A DNA stretch of 64,000 nt from an uncultured Alphaproteobacteria bacterium (GCA_902521465.1 CABYRL010000005.1:1-64000); one strand, 5' to 3'. Counted from the first letter of the stretch, positions 20,420-28,527 are shown. Notes: a model not told the origin generated them from the letters alone. Numbers and translations are program-made.

Positions 20420-21361
20420 TCATATCTCATAACCGAGACTTTTTTCCTCTAAATCAATCAATTCCTCAGGGTAACCCTCAGCTCTGAATGCAGTATTGTA
20501 TTTATTTTCAAGCCTTTTTACGACCATTGAGGACCATGCACGATCACCAAAAGTTTTTCTTGCATCTTTAATAATATCAAGAACTAAAGGTGAAATTTCT
20601 AATTCGATCCCAAGTTTTGTGGCGAGATCCTGAAAAAGTCCTACATCTTTCTCAACTAAGTCCATTGTAAAATTTATATTATATGAACCATTTAATATTA
20701 CCTGACTCTCAGTTTCATGGACAAATGAGTTACCTGAAGAAGCCGCAATTCCTTTAAATGTTTTGTTCAAATCAAGATTTGATTTACTAGCAATAGTCCA
20801 AGCTTCTCCTAATGCAACTAAGTGAACAGTCGCTAGATAATTAGTAATAACTTTAAGAATGGATGCACTTCCAAAGTCTCCAGTATACAAAATTTTTCGA
20901 CCAAGACATTTTAACACTGGAATAGCATTTTCAAATCCCTCTCTACTTCCTCCAACAAAAATAGAAATGTTTCCTGTTGCAGCTCTATGACAACCCCCAC
21001 TTACAGGGGCTTCTAAAGCTATTGCATTTTTCTGCTGAATTAATGATGCATGTTTTTTTAGCTGATCATTTTCAGTTGTACTCATCTCAATCCAAATTTG
21101 ACCTTTTTGTATTGTGTCGATAATACCATCTTTGGACTCTAAAACCTCCGCACATATCTCTGGTGAGGGAAGACAAGTGATTAAAATATCAGAACTTATA
21201 ACAAGATCTTTAATTGATTTGGTTGTATTTGCACCCTTTAATTCAAATTCATTCATTAACTTGCTATTTTTATCTAAAACCGATAATTGAAAATTATTTT
21301 CTAAAAGGTTGCTTGCAAGTTTCCCTCCCACATTACCTAATCCAATAAAACCTACTCTCAT
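20420..21361 (-). CDS. 3-hydroxyisobutyrate-dehydrogenase-like oxidoreductase
   Basis: The ATG at 21361 is chosen over the track's 21379 start because AGGAG lies 6 nt upstream. This gives 313 residues beginning MRVGFIGLGNVGGKLASNLL, a Rossmann NAD(P) motif. The substrate motif EAPVSGGCHRAATGNISIFVGG and the catalytic lysine in ASILKVITNYL follow. Members oxidise beta-hydroxyacids (3-hydroxyisobutyrate, tartronate semialdehyde, glyoxylate and others). Divergent from a thioesterase gene, so the two may serve one pathway. Confidence 0.88.
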   Translation of the reverse strand: MRVGFIGLGNVGGKLASNLLENNFQLSVLDKNSKLMNEFELKGANTTKSIKDLVISSDILITCLPSPEICAEVLESKDGIIDTIQKGQIWIEMSTTENDQLKKHASLIQQKNAIALEAPVSGGCHRAATGNISIFVGGSREGFENAIPVLKCLGRKILYTGDFGSASILKVITNYLATVHLVALGEAWTIASKSNLDLNKTFKGIAASSGNSFVHETESQVILNGSYNINFTMDLVEKDVGLFQDLATKLGIELEISPLVLDIIKDARKTFGDRAWSSMVVKRLENKYNTAFRAEGYPEELIDLEEKSLGYEI

Positions 21362-21443
21362 GTGCTCTCCTTTGTTCATTAAAAAAAATAATATTAATTA
21401 ATTTTTCAATGTTAATATTAAATAATTTTTATAAGATCAATCA

Positions 21444-21911
21444 ATGTCTATATATCTCAGAACAGAAAAAATTATCCCAGATTGGACTGATTATAACGGT
21501 CATATGAATTTGGCTTTTTATATTCACTTATTTGATCAAGGATGGGATGTATTATTAGATAGGTTTCAAATGGGAGGAGAGTCAGCAAAAAATGAGAAAA
21601 GATCAACATTTGCTGTAGAGTCTCATACTAAATACATCCAAGAGGTAAAAGAAGGAGATGAAGTTGATATTAACTTATTGTTTTTAGACCGTGATAAAAA
21701 AAGATTTGTATATCAATTGGAAATTGTGAGTAAAAGTGGAAATTTTAGAGCAGCCACATCGGAAGTTTGCTCTCTTTATGTGGACTTAAGTATCCGCAAA
21801 GTTATTGAAATGGAAGATCATAAAATAAAGTTAGTGGATGATTTCATAGCTGAAAATAAAAATAAATTTTCACCAATAGAATTTTATTTGCTAGATAAAT
21901 TAAAAAAGTAA
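21444..21911 (+). CDS. Hotdog-fold acyl-CoA thioesterase
   Basis: 155 residues of the 4HBT thioesterase superfamily: IIPDWTDYNGHMNLAFYIHLFDQG is the catalytic loop (quoted in part below 20: DWTDYNGHMNLAFYIHL). The W-x-D-Y-N-G-H-M-N form resembles the thioesterase domain attached to carnitine dehydrogenases and stand-alone betainyl-CoA thioesterases. That link is a family resemblance only. It is divergent from a HIBADH-like dehydrogenase. Confidence 0.82.
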   Translation: MSIYLRTEKIIPDWTDYNGHMNLAFYIHLFDQGWDVLLDRFQMGGESAKNEKRSTFAVESHTKYIQEVKEGDEVDINLLFLDRDKKRFVYQLEIVSKSGNFRAATSEVCSLYVDLSIRKVIEMEDHKIKLVDDFIAENKNKFSPIEFYLLDKLKK

Positions 21912-21934
21912 ATGAAAATTACTATCATTGGCTG

Positions 21935-22378
21935 ATGAAAGCACCTAATTTCAAGTTACCAAGCACGTCAGGGACATTTCAACTAAGTGATAATCTTGGA
22001 AAAAATATAATTTTGTATTTTTACCCTAAAGATAATACAAAAGGTTGCTCTTTAGAAGCAAATGACTTTAACAAATATCTTAAAATTATTAATGAAAAGA
22101 ACGCAATTGTTGTGGGTGTATCTAAAGATACAATTGAAAGTCATGAAAAATTTATTAAGAAACATAAATTAAAATTTGATTTATTGTCTGATGAAAAAAC
22201 TATTGTTCTTAAAAAATATAAAGCTTGGGGACTTAAAAAATTTTTAGGCAAGAGTTACTATGGAATTATTAGAACGACAGTGTTAATAAATGAAAAAGGC
22301 AAAATAGTAAAAACCTGGAGTAATGTCAGAGTGAAAGATCATGTAAAAAATGTAATTACTGAACTATCAAATATTTAA
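21935..22378 (+). CDS. bcp: Peroxiredoxin, BCP/PrxQ type, without the usual resolving cysteine
   Basis: 147 residues of the AhpC/TSA PrxQ family. The peroxidatic cysteine is C38 in PKDNTKGCSLEANDF, and LLSDEKTIVLKKYKAWG is typical. In most BCPs a second cysteine follows five residues later (CxxEAC); here it is Asn43, so this is a one-Cys form that must be reduced by an external thiol. It detoxifies hydroperoxides. It starts 23 nt after the thioesterase and ends before an A/T-rich hairpin. Confidence 0.88.
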   Translation: MKAPNFKLPSTSGTFQLSDNLGKNIILYFYPKDNTKGCSLEANDFNKYLKIINEKNAIVVGVSKDTIESHEKFIKKHKLKFDLLSDEKTIVLKKYKAWGLKKFLGKSYYGIIRTTVLINEKGKIVKTWSNVRVKDHVKNVITELSNI

Positions 22379-22408
22379 TTTAATCCAAAATACTTATTCA
22401 CAAATTAT

Positions 22409-22435
22409 AAACAGAAAAATTTATTTTTTCTGTTT
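22409..22435. terminator. A/T-rich inverted repeat after bcp
   Basis: AAACAGAAAAA and TTTTTCTGTTT pair perfectly (11 bp) around a 5-nt loop, 30 nt after the peroxiredoxin stop, with T-rich sequence inside the right arm. It looks like a weak intrinsic terminator for the thioesterase-bcp unit. Confidence 0.45.
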
Positions 22436-22505
22436 CTAATATTGCCAAAAAAAATAAATTAATCTAACATGTTAAATGTAGAGGGTAGGAAACTTCCCAA
22501 AACAA

Positions 22506-22579
22506 AGAAAAGAGCCAAAGAAGTAGAGGCCTAGAGAAGGGAAACCGGAACTAAGTCGAGACAACAGAGGCTCTTTTCT
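22506..22579 (+). ncRNA. Candidate structured RNA or leader ending in a terminator
   Basis: An 11-bp perfect stem (AGAAAAGAGCC with GGCTCTTTTCT) closes a 52-nt purine-rich loop that contains GGGAAACC and GTCGAGAC small hairpins. It is followed by TGCTTTTTGT. The region is markedly less A/T-rich than the surrounding spacer and lies in a 260-nt gap between bcp and the next gene. It could be a small RNA with a terminator or a leader of the exported-protein gene. It does not match the signature bases of SRP RNA, 6S, RNase P or the riboswitches I can recall. Strand is inferred from the T-rich tail. Confidence 0.4.
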
Positions 22580-22638
22580 GCTTTTTGTCTGTCATTTATT
22601 ATTGATTTCCTTTTATAAAATTGTTTATCATTATAAGT

Positions 22639-23082
22639 GTGAAAAAAATTCTCAAATATTCATTTATTATTATTTTTAGTTTTAACTTAAATTTATTCTC
22701 CGGTCCTTTTACAGATGAGTTCGCTAAATGCATTGTGATGAAAACAACAACTCAAGAAAAAACTGATTTAGTTAGATGGATATATGTGACAATGTCATTT
22801 CACCCTCAACTTATGGATTTGTCTAACTTAACAGCTGATGATGTTGAAATGGTGAACATAAGAGTAGCTGACTACATGACCAATGTTTTTGCTTATAAGT
22901 GCAATGAAGAGTTAAATATGGCTATTGATTATGAGGGCGAAGAAAGTGTGTATTATGCATTTGAACTCTTGGGAGAAATAGCAATGACAGAGTTAATGGA
23001 AGATCAAGGTGTTAGCGCTGCAAGTGAGCTATTTATTGACTATATAGATGTGTCAATTTTCGAACAAATACTAAACTATTAA
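22639..23082 (+). CDS. Exported protein of unknown function
   Basis: The track starts at a TTG at 22621. A GTG at 22639 gives a better signal peptide (MKKILKYSFIIIFSFNLNLFSG) and 147 residues. The mature protein is acidic with two cysteines (FAKC, YKCNEEL) that may form a disulfide, and is probably helical. No ribosome site is evident at either start. I do not recognise the family. It is the last gene before the tRNA-Thr-linked island. Confidence 0.6.
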   Translation: MKKILKYSFIIIFSFNLNLFSGPFTDEFAKCIVMKTTTQEKTDLVRWIYVTMSFHPQLMDLSNLTADDVEMVNIRVADYMTNVFAYKCNEELNMAIDYEGEESVYYAFELLGEIAMTELMEDQGVSAASELFIDYIDVSIFEQILNY

Positions 23083-23116
23083 CTAATAAAACCATCTTAA
23101 AGAAATTAAACTTATG

Positions 23117-23158
23117 TGGTGCCGCCGAGAAGAATTGAACTTCCGACCCCACCCTTAC
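23117..23158 (-). repeat. Orphan 3' half of tRNA-Thr(GGT), left attachment remnant
   Basis: 42 bp identical to 27933-27974: the CCA end, acceptor 3' strand, T arm, variable loop and anticodon-stem 3' side of the complete tRNA-Thr gene, ending at TTAC in the anticodon loop. The next 10 bases still match 6 of 10 and then diverge. A 3' tRNA fragment in the same orientation as the full gene is the usual mark of site-specific integration. Confidence 0.9.
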
Positions 23159-23180
23159 AAAGGATATTATCAATGAAAAA

Positions 23181-23254
23181 TACACTGCAAAACAACAATT
23201 ATAAATTCAAAAATTACTAAATTTTGCTTTGCAGTGTACCCAAAAGTGTATCCA
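23181..23254. repeat. Arm-like direct and inverted repeats at the left end of island A
   Basis: AGTGTACCCA (23233) and AGTGTATCCA (23245) form a direct pair spaced 12 bp. TACACTGCAAA (23181) and TTTGCAGTGTA (23228) are a perfect inverted pair. Position, length and helical spacing resemble arm-type binding sites of a tyrosine integrase beside the attachment core. The motif is close to repeats found at the ssrA islands. Confidence 0.6.
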
Positions 23255-23261
23255 ACAAAAT

Positions 23262-23447
23262 TTATTTTTTAATTGTCCATCCTTGTTTTTGTAGAGCTTT
23301 AATTAATATTTCTAATCTATCATCTCTGAACATTTCTGGTTTTATTTCAGTGAGAAAAATATTTTTTAAACCTGTGTCTTTCTCTCTTTGTCTAATATAG
23401 TCCTCTTTAGACTTAACCTTATAGATTTTAATTTCTTGTTTTGCCAT
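23262..23447 (-). CDS. Small charged protein of unknown function
   Basis: The track begins at 23477, but the ATG at 23447 follows AAAGGAGA at good spacing, giving 61 residues (MAKQEIKIYKVKSKEDYIRQ...). It is rich in Lys, Glu and Asp with a helical C-terminus (LEILIKALQKQGWTIKK). Size and place, first inside the attachment site, would suit a regulator or recombination directionality factor, but no helix-turn-helix is recognisable. Confidence 0.6.
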   Translation of the reverse strand: MAKQEIKIYKVKSKEDYIRQREKDTGLKNIFLTEIKPEMFRDDRLEILIKALQKQGWTIKK

Positions 23448-23473
23448 TGTTATTCTCCTTTCGGTCAAACAAG

Positions 23474-23505
23474 GCAACTAAAATGGAAGGGACCGTTTTA
23501 GCTGC
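23474..23505. repeat. Inverted repeat upstream of the small island gene
   Basis: GCAACTAAAATGG and CCGTTTTAGCTGC pair over 12 of 13 positions (one G-T, one mismatch) with a 6-base loop AAGGGA. It lies 27 nt upstream of the ATG at 23447 on the minus strand, where it could be an operator or leader hairpin. The remaining 218 bases to the methyltransferase start show only A/T-rich promoter-like sequence. Confidence 0.4.
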
Positions 23506-23723
23506 ATTTATATAGCACTCGCAATAGGTTCAAATCAGTGCTTAAACAAAATTATAATTTAATCAAAATATTGTAAATACAAATTATATCTCTCATCTCA
23601 TAAGAGTATGGAATTCGCATCCTGAGTTATATTAGGTTCTTTATTGGATTAATTTATTAAATAAATGTATTTTTCATATGTTAAATTTTAATAACTAATA
23701 GATTCTAATATGTACAAAAAACT

Positions 23724-24911
23724 ATGAATTTCATTGATTTATTTTGTGGCTGTGGAGGTCTGACAGAAGGATTTATAAAAGAAAACTATAAACCTCTTCT
23801 TTTATCAGATAATGATCCATATAGTATGTTAACATCAGAAAATAGACTGACAAGTCTAGGCTTTAATAAAAGCTTAGTTGGAAAAATTTGTAAAAAAGCT
23901 GACTTAACAAATAAAAAAAATATACCTAATTTATTGTCTAATATCGATAATAAATTAGAAATAGATGTTTTAGTCGCTGGTATTCCTTGTCAAGCCTATT
24001 CTAGTGTAGGAAGAGCTCAAGATGCCGACTCCATGAAGAATGATAAAAGAAATTATCTCTACAAATCATTAATCAATTTTTTAAATATATTAAAACCAAA
24101 TATTGTTTTAATTGAAAATGTATCGGGTATGTTATCTGCAAGGCCCAAAGATGCCTTAATAATTAAAGATATTTTCAATCAATTAGAAAAATCTGGATAT
24201 AACGTTCATAGAGAGAAAAAAGATATTTTATTGAATTCTTTAGAATATGGAGTTCCCCAGGTAAGAAAAAGAGTTATTATTTTTGGTGTAAAAAAATCTC
24301 TAAGAATAAATCCCGTATATTTCTATGAAAAACTTCAGAAAACACATTATGAACCTAATAATAAGAAAAAAGGATTAAAAAAATTTATATCAGTTAATGA
24401 AGCTATAGGAGACTTACCTAAGATTAAGCCAGGAAAAGGTAAGGAGTTTTATGAATTTTTTAAACCAAAAATCAATAGATATTTGAAAGAAATTAGAAAA
24501 AAAGGTTACAGATATCTTCATAATCATACCTGTAGGTCTCACAATGAAAAAGACAAATTACGATATTTTTATTTATCTAAAAATAATTGGCAATTAAAAG
24601 ATTTACAGCATAAATATCCAGAATTAATTCACCATGATCCTAAACATTTTGGCAATAGGTATACAGTACAAGCAGGTCATCTTCCAGGCAGAACAGTAGT
24701 ATCTCATCTTTATAAAGATGGAAATTTATTCATTCACCCTGACTATAAACAAACTAGAACTTTTACAGTTCGAGAAGCAGCAAGGATTCAATCATTTCCT
24801 GACGATTTTATTTTTTCAGGATCTAGAACTCAACAGTTCAAACAAGTGGGAAATGCAGTACCTGTTTTACTTGCAAAGGCTTTAGCAAAAACTATTAAAA
24901 TTCTTAGATGA
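23724..24911 (+). CDS. DNA cytosine-C5 methyltransferase M1
   Basis: 395 residues with the ordered C5-MTase motifs: I (FIDLFCGCGGLTEGF, S-adenosylmethionine binding), IV with the catalytic cysteine (AGIPCQAYSSVGRAQD), VI (IENVSG), VIII (QVRKRVIIFGV) and IX-X (REAARIQSFPDDF; QVGNAVP). The target-recognition region is at about 230-340. It should modify one strand or site to protect from the nuclease encoded next, whose ATG overlaps its stop by 4 nt. Confidence 0.94.
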   Translation: MNFIDLFCGCGGLTEGFIKENYKPLLLSDNDPYSMLTSENRLTSLGFNKSLVGKICKKADLTNKKNIPNLLSNIDNKLEIDVLVAGIPCQAYSSVGRAQDADSMKNDKRNYLYKSLINFLNILKPNIVLIENVSGMLSARPKDALIIKDIFNQLEKSGYNVHREKKDILLNSLEYGVPQVRKRVIIFGVKKSLRINPVYFYEKLQKTHYEPNNKKKGLKKFISVNEAIGDLPKIKPGKGKEFYEFFKPKINRYLKEIRKKGYRYLHNHTCRSHNEKDKLRYFYLSKNNWQLKDLQHKYPELIHHDPKHFGNRYTVQAGHLPGRTVVSHLYKDGNLFIHPDYKQTRTFTVREAARIQSFPDDFIFSGSRTQQFKQVGNAVPVLLAKALAKTIKILR

Positions 24912-26341
24912 TATTTTTTTCTATACCCTCAGTTAATCAACCGAAACCAGAATTATTATTTGGAAATGATGATCATTATGGATTTATTAAAACTTTAATA
25001 GGAGAGGAATATAAAAGAGAAAAAATAAAGCTCCTATGTAAAAAATATTACGATAAGCCAACAGATAAATATTGGGACCAAATAATTACTTATGCAAATT
25101 TTTTAGCTTTTAAAAAATTAAATGAAAAAAAACAATTTCAAGATATACCGATTCTCTCCCTGGTATCTGAGGAGTACGATAAAAATAATGATTTACCTGC
25201 TAAAATATTATTTGATTATTTTTTATGTCAGTGGCAGTACCCTCATCCTATAAATACAACTCAAAAAATTAAAGAAAAAGGTGTTGAATTATCAATAGAT
25301 GAACTTAGGCGTTTTCAAATATCTAAACCTTATAGTTCAATATTAAATATATTATTAAATTTATATATAAAAGATCCTAGTCAATCTTACTTATCAAATG
25401 ATGAATTTTATTGGTTAGGTTTAGAATTTTATAAAAGTAAGGGAGGTATTTTTCAAAAAAACAACATTCATAATTGTACAGATAAAATATTTAAAATAAG
25501 AAAATCAGGTGGGTGGAAAGGGTATAATGAGCTAGTAAATAAAGAAATACCTGTAAAAACTCATTTATCTTATCCTAAAGGCTTCTTGAGAAACTCTATT
25601 TTATTAAGTGATGAAAAAAATTTATATCCAAATATCAGTAATTTATTTATCGGCTTTAATTTATATGCCTCAAAAAATATAAAAATAGTGAAAAAAATAA
25701 TTTCTGAAACAGATAAGACAAAGTTTGAATGGGAAAGAAACAGAAATCCTCGGGATGATAGTCTTGTTTATGAATACTCTAATTATCTTTATTCTGCTGA
25801 AAGGATAAATAAATGGCTTTCAAATATTGACATTTATCCTCAACACAAAACTCTTTTTGATAACATACCTAATTTTGATAGAGAATTTGATGAGGAGGAA
25901 TACAAAAATTTAAGAATTGAAAGCCAATTAAAAAGAATTTCCGTATTAGATAAAGAGAGAATTACTAGATTTAGGACAGAGCAAAATTATTTAAGAACTT
26001 ATTTATTTTCAAACTCAGATCGAGGGACTTGTGCTATTTGTCATAATATTTACCCCGCAAAGTTTATGACATGTGCTCATATAAAGAAAAGAACTTTTTG
26101 CTCTGATATTGAAATGAGAGATAAAAATGTAGTAATGCCAGCATGTAATTTTGGCTGTGATAGTTTATTTGAAGAAGGGTATTTAATCGTTAAAGAGGGT
26201 ATAATTACAAATAATATTAAAGATAAGCTCATCACTAGTGATTTATCTTTGTATTTAGATAAAATAATTGGAAAAAGATGCTTATCTTGGAATCAAGACT
26301 CAAAAAAATACTTTAAATTCCATGAAAACAAACAAAAATAA
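24908..26341 (+). CDS. HNH-type restriction endonuclease
   Basis: 477 residues. The C-terminal part has a zinc-ribbon HNH nuclease: GTCAICHNIYPAKFMTCAHIKKR followed by DKNVVMPACNFGCDSLFEEGYL (quoted in parts), matching the C-x2-C, AHI/DH and AC..GCD.LF pattern of HNH enzymes that use a ββα-metal site. The N-terminal 350 residues are not recognised and may contain the DNA-recognition domain (KGGWKGYNELVNKE). Sandwiched and overlapped by two C5 methyltransferases, it is best read as the nuclease of a type II system. Confidence 0.8.
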   Translation: MIFFSIPSVNQPKPELLFGNDDHYGFIKTLIGEEYKREKIKLLCKKYYDKPTDKYWDQIITYANFLAFKKLNEKKQFQDIPILSLVSEEYDKNNDLPAKILFDYFLCQWQYPHPINTTQKIKEKGVELSIDELRRFQISKPYSSILNILLNLYIKDPSQSYLSNDEFYWLGLEFYKSKGGIFQKNNIHNCTDKIFKIRKSGGWKGYNELVNKEIPVKTHLSYPKGFLRNSILLSDEKNLYPNISNLFIGFNLYASKNIKIVKKIISETDKTKFEWERNRNPRDDSLVYEYSNYLYSAERINKWLSNIDIYPQHKTLFDNIPNFDREFDEEEYKNLRIESQLKRISVLDKERITRFRTEQNYLRTYLFSNSDRGTCAICHNIYPAKFMTCAHIKKRTFCSDIEMRDKNVVMPACNFGCDSLFEEGYLIVKEGIITNNIKDKLITSDLSLYLDKIIGKRCLSWNQDSKKYFKFHENKQK

Positions 26342-27488
26342 TTTTATTGATTTATTTTGTGGGGCAGGAGGACTGTCACTTGGCTTTGAAAGAGCAGGCT
26401 ATGAGTGTGTTGGTGCAATTGATAATTCTAAGGCCTGTATAGATACACATAAATTAAATTTTCCTAATTGCATATCCATTAATTCTGATATTTCAGATAT
26501 TACACCAAAAAAATTCAGCGATATAATAAAAAATAAAAAAATTGATTTGATTGTTGGAGGGCCACCATGTCCTACTTTTTCAACAATAGGTCATGCAAAA
26601 ATAAAATCAATTAAAACTAAGAATAATTCAAGTTTTACATTATTTGATGATGAGAGAAATTTTTTATTTAAAAAGTATTTTGACTATATTGAATACTTCC
26701 AACCAAATTTTTTTGTTATGGAAAATGTTCCAAATTTTATGACAAAATATCAAGGCAGTATATTCAAACAAACCAAAAATAAAATTGAAGAATTAGGATA
26801 TCAAATTTTAAATGAAAATAATTTATTATTTAATGCTGCAGATTATGGTGTGCCTCAAACAAGAAAAAGAATGATAATAATAGGAACTAAACAAAAAGAC
26901 CTAAAATACCAAGTCCCGAAGATTAAAAATTTTCCTGATGATGATCTTTTTTCTAAAGGAAAAAAATATATCACTGTTAAAGATGCAATAGATGACTTGC
27001 CAAAAATAACTGATAATTGGAGAGTCGATGAATGTGCTTATTCAAAATCAAAAAATTTAAATAATTATCAAAAATTAATGAGAAAAAATACAAATGGAAC
27101 AGTGAAAAATAATATTTGTAGAATGACCAATGATAGGGCAAAAAAAGTTTTTAGACATATGAGCCAAGGAAGTAAATATATGGATTTACCAAAACAAATA
27201 AGAAATATTTTACCCTTTAGAGAGGATATTTTTCATGACCGTTTAAAAAGATTGGTAAATAACAAACCATCTTGGACAGTTATTGCACACATAGGTATGG
27301 ATGGTTATATGTACATTCATCCAACTGAAACAAGAACTCTGTCAGTAAGAGAGGCAGCAAGGCTACAATCATTTCCAGATGATTTTGTTTTTTTGGGAAC
27401 TCAGATGCAAACTTATCATCAAGTTGGTAATGCAGTCCCTGTAATTTTGGCTGAAGAAATAGCAAGATCAATAAAAAACACAGCTTAA
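26322..27488 (+). CDS. DNA cytosine-C5 methyltransferase M2
   Basis: The track starts at 26268, inside the nuclease frame. The ATG at 26322 opens MKTNKNNFIDLFCGAGGLSLGF, placing motif I at the normal N-terminal position, with 388 residues. Motif IV is GGPPCPTFSTIGHAK (PCP, not PCQ), VI MENV, VIII QTRKRMIIIGT, IX-X REAARLQSFPDDF and QVGNAVP. It is only distantly like M1, so it is not a recent duplication. Two C5 enzymes suggest an asymmetric site or separate strand protection. It overlaps the nuclease gene by 20 nt. Confidence 0.93.
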   Translation: MKTNKNNFIDLFCGAGGLSLGFERAGYECVGAIDNSKACIDTHKLNFPNCISINSDISDITPKKFSDIIKNKKIDLIVGGPPCPTFSTIGHAKIKSIKTKNNSSFTLFDDERNFLFKKYFDYIEYFQPNFFVMENVPNFMTKYQGSIFKQTKNKIEELGYQILNENNLLFNAADYGVPQTRKRMIIIGTKQKDLKYQVPKIKNFPDDDLFSKGKKYITVKDAIDDLPKITDNWRVDECAYSKSKNLNNYQKLMRKNTNGTVKNNICRMTNDRAKKVFRHMSQGSKYMDLPKQIRNILPFREDIFHDRLKRLVNNKPSWTVIAHIGMDGYMYIHPTETRTLSVREAARLQSFPDDFVFLGTQMQTYHQVGNAVPVILAEEIARSIKNTA

Positions 27489-27901
27489 TTTAAAAACTTA
27501 CTAATAATTTTTTTATATCTGCTGTCCTCATGTATTTTAATTACTTCATTTATTATTAGTATCTCGAGGCACTCCTCTAACATTTCATTACTAGGTTCTT
27601 TACCAAAAATTTTGACAAAATATTTTTCTCTTATTACCCTTCTTAATTCTTCTAATGGGCAGTATTCGCACCACATTTTATCTTTCATTACTTCGATATT
27701 TAATTTTGATTGAAAAATACTCATTTCACCAAATTTCTGCAAAATAGTTTTTAATTCCTCGTCACTTATATAAGCTAAGTTTTTGATTTTATAATCGAAG
27801 ACCTCTTTTAGTCCTTCATATTTGTATATATCGTGTAGATAGCCAAGTAAGTGATCATAATAATTATATTTCCATTCTTCATATTCAAATAATTTCATCA
27901 T
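27485..27901 (-). CDS. Island protein of unknown function
   Basis: 138 residues, start at either of two adjacent ATGs. It is highly charged and mostly helical by eye, with an aromatic N-terminus (EYEEWKYNYYDHLLGYL) and a CEYCPLEE motif that could hold a metal. No family is recognised. It is convergent with and overlaps M2 by 4 nt, and its start is only 32 nt from the 3' end of the complete tRNA-Thr, so it may be transcribed by read-through from the tRNA. Confidence 0.65.
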   Translation of the reverse strand: MMKLFEYEEWKYNYYDHLLGYLHDIYKYEGLKEVFDYKIKNLAYISDEELKTILQKFGEMSIFQSKLNIEVMKDKMWCEYCPLEELRRVIREKYFVKIFGKEPSNEMLEECLEILIINEVIKIHEDSRYKKIISKFLN

Positions 27902-27932
27902 TTACTATATTTAATTAAAATCTTTTATAATT

Positions 27933-28007
27933 TGGTGCCGCCGAGAAGAATTGAACTTCCGACCCCACCCTTACCAAGGGTGTGCTCTACCACTGAGCTA
28001 CGGCGGC
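27933..28007 (-). tRNA. tRNA-Thr (anticodon GGT)
   Basis: A complete cloverleaf on the minus strand: acceptor GCCGCCG / CGGCGGC, D arm GCTCAGTGGTAGAGC, anticodon stem CACCC / GGGTG with loop TTGGTAA, T arm with loop TTCAATT, discriminator A and an encoded CCA. Both halves are repeated elsewhere (23117-23158 and 29399-29437), which makes this the functional centre of a double integration. Confidence 0.97.
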
Positions 28008-28017
28008 ATAACTTATA

Positions 28018-28044
28018 TTTATAGGGATATTTAATAACTCTCAA
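28018..28044 (-). promoter_or_regulatory. Putative promoter of the complete tRNA-Thr
   Basis: On the minus strand TTGAGA, a 15-nt spacer (17 to the alternative TAAATA) and TATAAA end about 11 nt before the tRNA 5' base. It lies inside island B sequence, so the element would provide the promoter of the functional tRNA. This is a weak match by eye. Confidence 0.4.
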
Positions 28045-28059
28045 GTATTAGATTTTATG

Positions 28060-28079
28060 AAGTGTGCTTAATGTGTGCA
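28060..28079. repeat. Arm-like direct repeat at the left end of island B
   Basis: AAGTGTGCTT and ATGTGTGCA repeat the GTGTGC core at 11-bp spacing, immediately before the stop of the first island B gene and 50-70 bp from the tRNA. This resembles the direct pairs seen at the ssrA elements. A related inverted copy lies near the right end of island B. Confidence 0.5.
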
Positions 28080-28080
28080 T

Positions 28081-28527
28081 TTAACTTAAATGGTCTTTGT
28101 AATTTTCAATGTCAGGGTCAAAAGCTCCAAAAGTCAAAAAATTAGCAAATCTGATTGTTCTTAACATTGTTATTTCTGAAAATAATAGATATGCATTACA
28201 GCATATAAATAAAAAAATTATTCCGAACCAAATGAATAAGAGTGCTAAAACATTTACAACAAAAAATAATAAAAAAATTAAAGTTCCAAAAATAAAATGA
28301 TCCTCAAAGATTTGATATATTCTCATGGCGAAATAAAATTCATATTTAAAAATTAGAATTAAATAAGGCTCAATTAAGATATAAAGTTTCCCACTTAATA
28401 AAAAATACCAAAAACCCAATGATATAACTATAGTATATAAAAAAGGAATTAAAAAAAACAAATCAGTTTTTTTTAAATCCCAATACTTATTAATAAATTT
28501 AAAAATATTTAATTTTAATTTGTCCAT
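28081..28527 (-). CDS. Small polytopic membrane protein
   Basis: 148 residues with three or four hydrophobic segments (LFFLIPFLYTIVISLGFWYFLL; FGTLIFLLFFVVNVLALLFIW; IFLFICCNAYLLF). No family recognised. It is the last gene of a three-gene set in which each start overlaps the previous stop (13 nt here), so the products are probably made together and may form one membrane complex. Confidence 0.7.
   Translation of the reverse strand: MDKLKLNIFKFINKYWDLKKTDLFFLIPFLYTIVISLGFWYFLLSGKLYILIEPYLILIFKYEFYFAMRIYQIFEDHFIFGTLIFLLFFVVNVLALLFIWFGIIFLFICCNAYLLFSEITMLRTIRFANFLTFGAFDPDIENYKDHLS

Larger units (their letters stand above)
23117..27974. mobile_element. Integrase-less genomic island A at tRNA-Thr (restriction-modification cargo)
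   Basis: About 4.8 kb bounded by a 42-bp direct repeat of the tRNA-Thr 3' half. Cargo is a small helical protein, two C5 DNA methyltransferases, an HNH endonuclease between them and an unknown protein. Arm-like repeats lie at the left end. No integrase, transposase or replication gene is present. In the standard model the element attP carried the tRNA 3' half, rebuilt the tRNA at the right and left the old 3' half at the left. Confidence 0.8.

Noticed and set aside
22506-22579. 4.5S/SRP RNA, 6S RNA or RNase P RNA
   Set aside because: The conserved bases of the SRP tetraloop region, the 6S bubble and the RNase P core are absent and the element is too short for the last two.
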